DNA from: Symsagittifera roscoffensis
Taxonomy: Eukaryota > Xenacoelomorpha > Acoela > Convolutidae
DNA length: 64,000 nucleotides
Direction of reading: 5' to 3'
Assembly (NCBI RefSeq): GCF_963678635.1
Contig: NC_087063.1
Location: forward strand, 56,139,504-56,203,503
Below are positions 54,936 through 64,000 of the stretch, one piece after another; the first letter of the stretch is position 1, and the number at the start of each line of letters is the position of its first letter. Below the pieces are notes generated by a model. That model saw nothing but the letters and a program-made list of their open reading frames with translations. It had not been told where the DNA came from and ran no database searches. The position numbers and the translations under genes were made by a program.

Positions 54936-57846
54936 ACCAAAACTAGTGAATCAAGATGGTGATGCCCAAAGATACGGCGGATTGAAAGCGATAAAGAAAG
55001 ATGAGACCAGCTTCGCCGCCTATGACAAAGCAGAAATGAGGAAGGCCAAGATTATGATAGTAGCGAATTCAGAGTTCGTGTACTCCTCCAAGTCTCTGTT
55101 TTGACCGGACGTCATAATGTTGGCAGCGGTTGACCTGGACCTAATGCAATCGGTATCTCTGGCTATAGGGGTACAAAGGCAGACGGACATGAATCCAATT
55201 ACGATCGTGTTTGCTGGCATTAATGACCATCTACACAGTAGAGCTTTTCTGAGCAGACTCAGAGATCCTACAACGGCAGAGAATGCTGTGTGGCCAGCGA
55301 TAAGAGATATCCTTGAGTCGATGTGTGAAGTGGTGGATGCGACGAAGGAGGGGTCGTTTGCCAAAGTGACACCGAGAGTAGTATTTGCGTTGTCTCCGGG
55401 GTATGCACATCTCCCGGATGGACTGAAATTCGTATATGCGATTGTGACCTTGCTTTCGGAAAGAAAATATGATGTGATCATATCAGCCCCAAATCGCATG
55501 GTAGAGATGGAGAACCTGAGGCCACTCAAGGCTGAACTACCAGCAGTGTGGTCAGATATCTCAAACGCGATGAGAGGATTCAAGGACCATGCGCTACACA
55601 TGCTAGTGTTGGACGAGGTGCTGGGGTTGGAACTGTCCAAGTTCAGTCGTTAGCTCAAACTGAAACCGGGAATAGACGACGACCATCGAGTGATCGTAGC
55701 GATGTCCAACGACTTATGGTTCCGAGCAATGGAAGTGACAGGTGAAAACACGAGAAGGAAAAATTCACTAGAGACTAGAGCTCATTTGGAGGCGATGGTT
55801 TTGAGAACCAAGCCGGAAACCAACCAGTGGATACACCTGAATCCTCGAGTAGCGGCATTGGGTGCAGATGCTTTTGAGCAAGGCCCTGTGATGATCACGA
55901 AGATCCATGCCTACTTGTTAAAGGAGGTGAACCTGGCGGAAAATGCCGGAGAAAAGACTGCTGAATTTGTAAACAGAATGTGTCAGATTACCCTGGAAAC
56001 CTTCTGGACCCAGGAAGTGAAGGGACAGGAAGGCTTTAAACGGACAGACATAATGCTGGAAGGGTTGGGAGCCGGATGGACCGCGTCCTTCTTGGCAAAA
56101 GTCTATCCGAAAGTCTCGCATTACTTGATAAAAGAATTACTCCAAGCAGTAGTGGAAGTGTCAATAGTGGAACTAATAGCCTTGTTCGTGACATTTGGAG
56201 CAGAGAGTTTCGTGAAAGGACCGGTGGTACTGCTCACCGAAGGAATCCAGAACCTGCGGTTAGATGGACTTCTGACATTGATTGCGATTACCCACGGAAA
56301 CTTGGGAGGACTAATGAAATTGACACGTTGTCCAGAGCAGAGGAGAGAGAGAGTGAGGAACTTAGATATGAAGAAATCCACGGACTCGTGGAATAAGATA
56401 AGAGACCTGAGACACACTCTTATCCAATATCTATTACAACAAAATCGCTTTGGAACGGGAGAAGACGAGAATATCGAAAGAGAAGAAGATGTTAGACGAC
56501 ATGTTGGAGGCATGCCCCTGTTAACCGATCCCTTAGCGCTGATCAGTGGAGTCACGGAGTTTGTGACAGTGATCTATGGACCAGCAGTCACGTTTACGTT
56601 CCCTGACGTTAACTTGGAAGCATATAGGAGGTCGGTGCTGCACCTGAACCTCATATCAGCAGTGGACGGTAGTGCACTGAACTGGTGTGAGCAGCACACC
56701 TTGCGGGAGCTCATGAGTGAAGATCTGTTATTTGCGAAAATATCAGATCCAGAGATGACAGTCATCAATTTTGACGATCACTTCCGTGATCGCATGGGAG
56801 ACGTAGAAAGAGGACACATCAAAGTGTTTCCGAAGCTTTGGAATCTGATACCCTATGATAAAAAGAATGGTGAAATAACCAGAGTGCCTCGTCTCACTGC
56901 AGCATATCATAAAGTGAGAGAAGAGACGAAGGACTGGGGTGATTACGAGAAGCTGCCGGAGGCAATCCCTGAATTTACTCTGATAAGAAGGATGTTACTC
57001 GGAGCAGTCTCCGTGCTACAAACTCCTAGGTTGAGAGCATTCGAAACCAATGAAAGGAGAGTAGGGAATTTCGTGGGAACGATGGATCCATACTTTGTAG
57101 GGAGAAATGCCGCCGTGTTACAATACACACGATTTGCATATACGGATCAAGCGACGAGAAGGCGAATAAGCAACGCCGCGACTCCCAAGCCTGGAAGATT
57201 TGACGAAGAATGGACGGGATTAGGCTTAGCTCCGATGAAGATGAGAGGCAGGACCGAACTGCCTGAAGCCTCCTTGATCCTGACTAGTGTGAAACCGGAG
57301 TTGAAAGTGGGAGGAACACTGCATGCGAGAACCTTCCTAGCACCCAACGGCTGCGAGGAAATCAAAGTGGCCCATGGAGAAGAGGAAGATAGATCGGCCG
57401 GTATATTGAAAATACCGAAGTTTCCGGAAGGAACCGACAATGATAAGCAAGGACCCTCGAGCTCAAAGATAGATATGTCAGAAGGAGATGACGGACAGGG
57501 AGGAAGCCGTCAAACCGAAGAACCCATGCAACAAGATGCAAGTCAAGCTGGTGGGGAAGACGACAGGGCATCGACAGGAGGAGCATCCAGCCTGGATTTC
57601 AGTATCTTAAGTGATCTTGAGAACAACGCAGATACGTTGGAGACGACTGAGCCAGCGGATGAAGGCATCTCGACACTGGAGCCTCCGTCAGCTTTTATGG
57701 AAATGAAACGGAATTTGCCGCAGAGCAGCTCTCCTGGCAATTCAAGAAATAACGAACAAAGAATCCTTATGGAATCACCTAGAAGAAGAAGAATAGAGGG
57801 CTCAGCCAGAGTACCTTTCTTGGAAACGTTGCCCGAAGAAGAATAG
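54934..57846 (+). pseudogene. Accessory ORF B: large protein with a possible second SGNH-like region
   Basis: A single frame runs from about 54934 to TAG 57844, interrupted by TGA at 55102 and TAG at 55651 (the latter in FSR-stop-LKLKPGIDDDHRV). The first 220 codons contain AKIMIVANSEFVYSSKSLF and ITIVFAGINDHLHSR, whose G-x-N-D at 55216 fits SGNH block III, but no clear nucleophile or D-x-x-H is seen, so this assignment is weak. Then come about 500 residues of unknown fold, including LHLNLISAVDGSALNWCEQH and IPEFTLIRRMLLG, and an acidic, low-complexity tail ending FLETLPEEE. The 56.6-57.1 kb part is conserved in two other copies (33.7-34.3 and 34.8-35.3 kb). Confidence 0.6.
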
Positions 57847-60183
57847 GAAGTACATCACCGAGACCATGAAAGTAGGACGGGATGCAGATTGGACAGAGTG
57901 GCGTTCATGGAAGAAGTCTGGAAAGTGGTTCAGAGCTATGGGACCCAGTCCATTCTGAAAACAGGTCTCAACCGACCCTTGATGCGGGAAGTCCTTGACA
58001 AGCTTGATGAGTGTGAAGGGAGGTTGAGTGAGTTGTTGATTGACTCAGCCACTGATGAAAGTGAAGCGAATTCTCCCATCAAGATGACACCGCAGGACGA
58101 TAAAGGAGAGGTGGTGTATCTGTCAAGAACCAGGAGAGGAACGATACGATCGAAATTGGTGATTGACAAGATCAATGCGATGAAAATGAAGTTAGGCAGC
58201 AGACTGATGCCGAGGAGAGTAGGAAAGACGAAGGTGGATTCGGAGATATCGATGAAAGCTGTCAATTCTGCGAAAAGGAAACGAGTCGAAGAGGTCATGG
58301 ATTTTGGACAAGGTGACTATCAATTGCCTGGCACAGATAAAAGGTTGACTGATATAGCGATGGTGCCACCCATTCTCATAAAGGCGGGAATAAAGTCAAC
58401 AGGCTATAAATCCAAAAGGAATGACCGCACTCTGACTGGAGCAACCTTAGAAATGGAAATACTCAGCCAATGTGGAGAGAGCACAATGAAAGACTTTAAG
58501 CCATCTCCCATGAATCACGGAAAGGAAAATGTCGCAGGACAACTAGTACCAGTAGAATACAACCGACTGACAGAATCGGAGGCTGTGTCGATAGATGAAC
58601 CCGCCGGTGGATACATGGAAATGTTGGAGTACCGGAACTCGGCTAGAGGGTACGTGATGGCTCTGGAAGACAAAAGTGCCAAGGAGGGTTATCTAGAGAC
58701 AATGTTGCAATGCACCACCCTCAAGCAGAAGGCGTACGGGACTTTAGCGTCGTCTGAGATACAGGCAGAAACGATGGAGCAGTTGGTGAGCCTTCCATGG
58801 AAAGCAGTGGTATTAAGGTACTTCGAAGAAGAGATGAGGACTACGCCAAGAATACACGCTCTCGTGGCAGTACCTTACGTAAGAACAGAGTTACAACTGA
58901 GGTTTTCCTGGTGCATGATGGGATTGACTCGCGAGGAATATGATTCAGAAGAAAGGAAGAGGTCAAAAGAAGAGAAGGTTTTCCTTATGACGAACCTGAG
59001 GGATCTGATAGTCCAAGAGGGAGCAGCAGTAGCGTGTGCGAAGCGGAGAGACGCTCTCTGTTTCATTCGATTCATGATATAGCAAATTTCAGTACCTGCA
59101 TTGAACACTTGTGTTAAGATGCTGAGGGAAAGCGATGAGCGAGCGAAAGCCTTACTCTTGCTAGCACTGCTGGATATGCAGCAAAGCAAACCGATGAGGT
59201 TGAACATGAAAGAACCCGAGGAGTTAGAACCCATGAGAAAGATAGACGAAATCAGGAGATTCTCAAACAAGGAGCTGAGTCTCACTAAAAAATCTATGGG
59301 GGCACTGCCGAAATCCAGTGAATACTGTGGACCGAACAAGAAGAAGTCGTACAGTTACGTATCCGGAATCATAGGGATAGCGTACAATCCTTTCGTGAGT
59401 GAAGTCATACGCGATTGCTTCTTCGACTACGAGCAGGCAGTGTTACTAAGATTCTGGACGTCGAGAATTGTAACAATTAAGAGCACTAATAATCCACAGA
59501 CCAAATTGGGACAGGTCTTGGAAGAAGAGAAGACTGCACCTTCCGGACCAAAATCCGACAAAAGAGTGGAGTTTGGGTTTGGATTCTCAGATGAATTACT
59601 GAGAACGAGCTTGATGGCAGTGTGGGAATTGATGAAGCCATCATGGTGTCCTAGTCCCAACGCTGACTTGATATTACGGGCGACACAAGATGTGCAGAGG
59701 GAACTGAATGCAGACTGTAACCTGCGTGACCTTAACATCATATATAATGCGATGATAACGGCCTCTAGGAGCAACGGTGAAGACAAAGTGGAGTTGCCTG
59801 GCTGGCGACCAGAAGACTGGGTCAAACCTGGTAGCTGTCTGGCGGAAGTCTGTGGACTGGAGGGTCACGTTTGTGGAGGTCTGGACTGCGTAAAGACCCT
59901 AGAGAAACAACACAAGCAATTGACGGTATTGTTTGGAAACGTCGTGATGAAAGCAAGAACGGAAACGGAACTGATAGCGGATTGTCATGGAGGAACCGAG
60001 GTGAATCTAGTGACTGCACTAGGATTCTACAGCATGTTTAGTTCTCTAGAGTCGCTATTGAATCTAGAACAGAGACATGAGATGGTCACAGCCATCAGTG
60101 TAGAAGTGTTCCCAGGAGTTCTGCAAACCGAGCAGAAATACATAGGAAAATGGAGGGAAGCGATCGAACATCAGACACAGTGA
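57847..60183 (+). pseudogene. Accessory ORF C: unrecognised protein with a four-cysteine motif
   Basis: In the same frame as ORF B after the TAG at 57844. It is open to TAG 59080, then open to TGA 60181. Family members show codons at the 59080 position, so that stop is a nonsense change; the 57844 stop is conserved. Segments include FMEEVWKVVQSYGTQSIL, a basic stretch (MPRRVGKTKVDSE), LRYFEEEMRTTPRIHALVAV and VSGIIGIAYNPFVSEVIRDC. The motif C-x4-C-x6-C-x4-C has cysteine codons at 59836, 59851, 59872 and 59887 and is kept in most other copies. It may bind metal. No membrane segment or known family is visible. Confidence 0.6.
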
Positions 60184-60214
60184 GACTTATTGTAGACCAT
60201 CAGGAGCACGATAT

Positions 60215-61378
60215 TTGGTGGGCTCGACATTGGCTCCAATGTGCAAGAGCAGATACCCGGTACATTTCGTAGCTGTGGATGTAAAGAGTACGAGAATGAT
60301 CGTGGATCAAACCTTCTCAGTGCCGAAATGTGTGAGACTGGCGAGAATGTCCGAGAAATCTTACGAGTTGCTATGTAAGATGTTCTCAGTAGTTCTAGAG
60401 AGTACCAAGGAAGAGTTGGAATCGATACTAGGAAAGAAGTTCATGGGATACGTGAGCGGGAACTTCAGTGACTTTGAGAGACAGAAACAGAGAGGATCAA
60501 CTGTTACAGATTACAATACAGTAGACGAGATTGATGAAGTCCACCGAGTGATGATGGAAGTGTAACCATTACTGGAAGCTTCGGAAAAACGTAATTGGAG
60601 GAGCATCATGTTGACACATGACGAGTTTCCCTGCCACTGCTTGCTGCAGACCTGGTGGTATCCCAAGCGTAGTAATCTGGTGTTGATCTGGGACTCTGGA
60701 GAGCTGCTCTCTATGGGTTTACCAGACTCATCACAGCCCATAACAATAGTGATAGTGGGAGTTATGATGGCGATACGATGGCTGGAAGCTCATGTGAAAG
60801 AAAACAATAGACAGGAGGCACCGACGAGAAAACAGTTGCGGAAATTAGATTGTCTAAAAGATTTAGATCTTTTTGAGACAATGTGCAATATTCTAAACAT
60901 TCCGATGGAAGTGAAGAAGATTTGGGCAAGAAAACGATTAATGCCAAGGTTCAGAGCTAACATGACTGCATGGTTGTACGAATATGCTAAGAAGCATATG
61001 TCGAAGCACGGCAGAGTGTACAGTGAATATCAGCTGGACATTGGAGCAGGAGCTTTCAAGCGAGCTCTCGTGACTCATCGGAATGCAGTGACCACCGCTG
61101 TGAAAAGAATTTCCAGGACAAGTAAACGTAGTGAAAAGGAGAAGGCAGAGATGTTAAAGGAAGATTTGGAGAGAAATGTGACGTTGTGTCTCCACAACAG
61201 CTTCTGCAGGAACAGAGAATCTAACGTGGATCCCCTACCTTGTTGCAAAGAAAGGGTAGAAGAGCAGAAGTGTTGGAGGACGGCTTCCAACAGTGTCAGG
61301 ATAGCTAACGACGTGTTGCAGGACACAGAAACTGAAAGTGCAGAGTCATTATCACAGGAGGAGGAGATGGAACATTGA
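60215..61378 (+). pseudogene. Accessory ORF D: C-terminal part, one in-frame stop
   Basis: The frame runs from 60215 through TAA 60563 to TGA 61376. It starts after a frameshift and small deletion (compare the 30.7 and 39.9 kb copies, which have extra residues). Segments: MIVDQTFSVPKCVRLARMSE, LESTKEELESILGKKFMGY, LTHDEFPCHCLLQTWWYPKR, a helix-rich basic region, LKEDLERNVTLCLHNSF and an acidic tail. The fragment at 38.7-39.6 kb confirms continuity across the 60563 stop. The TTHRNAVTT-like basic patch may bind nucleic acid, but this is a guess. Function unknown. Confidence 0.6.
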
Positions 61379-62742
61379 CGAATGGCCGAAAAACGAGATG
61401 CAAAAAGAGACGAAATAAGAAGAAATTAGAATTTTTAGAACTTCTAAACGACGAAAAAAGAAGAAAACAAAGGAGTGATGAAGAAAAAGTTAAAACTCAG
61501 AATTGTTTTATGTGTGTGAAAAAACTCAAATGAGAAACCAAGCAACCAAGTTGTAATTGAAAACTGAAACATTTAGTTGAGTTTTGAAGTTGTTGCATTT
61601 ATAAATTTGCATTTTGATTTTAGTTAAGTGGCTTCAGATACACCTACTTACTATTTATTTAGAAAGGCTTGAGTGAAAGAGTATAGTTAAATAATCCAGC
61701 CTGCATGACTGTTTTTAATCAGCTAGGAGAACTGATCACTTTGTGGTGACATGAAAGGCTTGGGTAATCTCTCGAAGAGGAAGATTGTTTCATTGTTTTT
61801 TCTAACCACAGAGTTTCTTAGTTTTAATATTCAGGACAATAACAAGCGAGATTTCCGAAGGGAAGAAGCATAGTAGGATAATTTTAGCTTGTTGGTTGGC
61901 AGGACTGTCCTGAAAACCAACACCTTTTAAATTTAGGAGAAAAAGTTTTTAACTAGGACATTGACATTGGAAGTCGGAAAATGTGTTTTATCTTAGGTCA
62001 TATCCTCAATGTGCAGATTATTGAAAGAATTTGAAGGCTATAGTGATGTAGTATGATGCCATTTATATTCTGCAGTGAGTCGATATGACGTGGATAAAAG
62101 TAATTTCGGGCATTTTGTAACTTCTGTTCGATGACACTGTACCTATTTTACGAACATTGCGAGTTTCAATGAGGACATTGACCGGACTGTCCGGGGAGTA
62201 TGTGACTTTCGATTCAGCATATTCGAAATTTTAGCAGTGAACCTTCCGAATTGGCGATTTTGAAGGAATAAGAGCGTTATTAGAACGATTGGCCAAACGG
62301 TGAGGGCTAGAATATTCTGGTATTTTGAAATTTTAAAAATTCGAATTATGACGTCATATTTCTGAGAAACGTCAGAAACGGCCATTTTTGGCAGAAAGTC
62401 GAAGAAAAACACAACAACATTAGTTGCGCTGACGATAACAACGGAAATTGCGATTGAGAAACAACGACAGATTGCAGGAAAAGCAGAGACCGTTCCGAGT
62501 TGCAACTTTTGTGTCGCTACAATAGTTGCAAGGCCGTTGCGAACAACGGTGAAGGGTGGAAGACAGCCTTCCGGAAGGAAGATAAGGGTCTTATTTCCCC
62601 GGATTCAAAAATCCGGAGGTGTCTCGGCACTGAAACTTTTATCGACTTATATAAACTTTTAGCTTCCCTGTCATGTCCTGATTTGAATTTAATTAAATCT
62701 GAATTCATTCTACTAAGATGAGAAGCTAGGAGTTGGGGGAAA
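61379..62742 (+). other. 3' non-coding region of the element
   Basis: No coding sequence. Contains a hairpin near 62565 (cttccggaagg) and a ccggattcaaaaatccgg inverted repeat near 62600. It ends in a purine-rich stretch (aggagttgggggaaa, 62728-62742) that fits a polypurine tract directly before the LTR. Confidence 0.5.
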
Positions 62743-63553
62743 TGGTTGATCCATCTTCGATGGAGATGATGATTTTTATCTACTGAACAAAAACAATAAT
62801 AATTCAATAAGTAGTAGTAGCCCTGTTTTTAGGAGTGACCTCGTGGTCTGGGGACACTGAGACCCAGCCATGAGCTCACTATTTCTGCAGTTAATTAAGT
62901 TAATTTGGTGTTTTGACTTAAGCCGAAAGCAGTAACGTTTTTTGTCGACCCGATGTTAGAAAGACCACCGAAAGTACTGGCTTGGTAGAGAAGGTTAAAA
63001 ACATGTAAAGCTCTGTTTAGACGTTAGCCAGTCGTCTTAAGACTTAGTTTTATTTTCCGTCGATATGTATCTTCCGGGCGAATGTTACATTAGAAGGACC
63101 ACCAAAAGAACTGGCTTTGGTAGAGACGGTGAAAAACATGTAGAGCTCTGTTTAGACGTTGGCCAGTCGTCTTAGAAACTAGCTTTATTTTCCGTCGTTA
63201 TAAACTTCCGGGCGAATGTTACACTCCTATCGTAATCTCAATCGTCAATATTGCTGTGTCTGTGAGAAAATCTCTCTTCTGCTCTACCAGCGAAAATCGT
63301 CGTTCTGATCTTCGCACTTTTTCAGTTAATGCGAAATTTCAAAGTCATGACGTCTTTATTTCAGAAGGATTTTTAAAATTTATTTCGTCACTCCAAATTG
63401 ACCTCTCCTAATTCGTCAAATTGTACGATTAGTACAATTAATCCATCAAAACTGCTAATTTTCCCACTCGATTGTCACAATAAAAATTCGTGTGTTGCCA
63501 TGCATTTTGACGGCATTCTGGTCGAATGTCACATAAGCGGACGACTGTTACAA
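62743..63553 (+). repeat. Probable 3' LTR
   Basis: Starts tggttgatccatctt after a purine-rich tract and ends ggacgactgttaca, so the termini are TG and CA. The end motif recurs at four other LTR-like sites in the window. The 62820-63230 part is found in reverse at 37215-37540. Two tandem internal units of about 130 bp (62954-63082 and 63083-63216), each starting tgtta and containing cgtttagacgtt, lie in the middle. Exact boundaries are provisional because no second LTR is available to compare. Confidence 0.6.
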
Positions 63554-64000
63554 TAGATGATATCTGCTTCTTGGGAAAGGCATGCAAAATCTTGTCACTA
63601 AAGTCCCTCCATAGAGGACCTTCCACACAAGATTTGTAAATTCATATCATATCAAACTATTTAATAAGTTTTCGGGGTCATTCTGGTCGAATGGCACAAT
63701 TTTGTGTAGTTTTCGATCGATCAATGTTTCTGAATACTTATTTGATGACAGCAATTTCTTGCTCGTTATTTTTTAACGAGTAGAACATCGCCTGAGACAC
63801 GCGTAACCCTTTTTTTTGTATATCAAGTTTTCACTTTTTCATTTCGTTTCTTCGAAATAGTGACTTTAATCTCATTCTGTCTGCTTTCTTGCAATGCTGA
63901 TGTTTGTGCTTCGCTTTTGTAGGTAGTTATGAGTGGGGGCTTGCCGCGTCGTATTATGAAAGAAACGCAACGACTGGTAACTGAACCAGTTCCTGGAATT
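63554..64000. other. Flanking non-coding DNA
   Basis: No gene or repeat recognised downstream of the LTR end. Confidence 0.5.

Larger units (their letters stand above)
42596..63553 (+). mobile_element. Large Ty3/gypsy-type LTR retroelement with a 10-kb accessory region (inactive copy)
   Basis: Order is gag, protease, reverse transcriptase, RNase H, integrase with GPY/F tail, then about 10 kb of further coding sequence and one LTR-like end. RT-RNase H before integrase is the Ty3/gypsy order. Typical gypsy elements are 5-8 kb, so at about 21 kb this is unusually large. It is locally richer in G+C than the flanks. Frameshifts (near 44100, 47120, 47390, 48850, 49000, 49740, 50620, 51800, 53090, 54360, 54800, 60200) and in-frame stops make it non-functional as assembled, though identity to its fragments is high. 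Pieces of the family recur at 7.7, 28.0-35.3 and 38.7-41.5 kb. Confidence 0.85.

Noticed and set aside
50741-61378. Retroviral envelope glycoprotein
   Set aside because: No signal peptide, clear transmembrane anchor, furin-type site or fusion-peptide pattern was found in the accessory ORFs.
1-64000. CRISPR array or bacterial operon
   Set aside because: Tandem repeats lack the regular repeat-spacer pattern, and coding style, introns and elements are eukaryotic.

Overview
The window looks like a repeat-rich, gene-poor stretch of a nematode genome, most likely Caenorhabditis or a close relative. The evidence is an A+T-rich background with compact introns, Maverick/Polinton-type and Ty3/gypsy (Cer-like) elements of the kind common in that genus, and one isolated exon of a polypeptide GalNAc-transferase. 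Assignment is from sequence reading only. A 200-base N gap at 8295-8494 marks a scaffold join. I found no intact host gene, CRISPR array or rRNA.

Layout. 700-4710: three tandem units of about 1.3 kb, each carrying a degenerate C-terminal hAT transposase on the minus strand. 4711-7641: A+T-rich non-coding DNA with a family of palindromes. 7642-18179: a decayed cluster of virus-like Maverick type. It has two broken genes for the N-terminal part of a protein-primed DNA polymerase B-like protein at opposite ends, several small unrecognised genes, and repeated promoter boxes (TGACGTCA, ATTGG, TATA). A 0.5-kb retroelement scrap is inserted beside the gap. 18180-27900: mostly non-coding, with a 21-base poly-C tract, the GalNAc-transferase exon, an interstitial TTAGGG array and several minisatellites. 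28030-41460: scrambled, degraded pieces of one large LTR retroelement family in both orientations, including a 1.6-kb inverted repeat and a foldback structure built from LTR-like sequence. 42596-63553: the best copy of that family, read on the plus strand.

The large element has gag (coiled coil, two zinc knuckles), a DTGA protease, reverse transcriptase with YVDD, RNase H, integrase with D,D-35-E and a GPY/F tail. This is followed by about 10 kb of extra coding sequence. The extra part includes a coiled-coil plus SGNH-hydrolase protein (52477-54349), a large protein with a second possible SGNH-like G-x-N-D motif, and a downstream region with a conserved four-cysteine motif. I do not recognise most of it. 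Parts of the extra region recur in at least four other degraded copies in the window, so it belongs to the family and is not a chance insertion. The main copy is inactive as shown: it carries several frameshifts and in-frame stops, and no 5' LTR was found.

The main novelty candidates are the giant accessory polyprotein with its SGNH module, the shared promoter boxes of the virus-like cluster, and repeat junctions marked by short tandem duplications.
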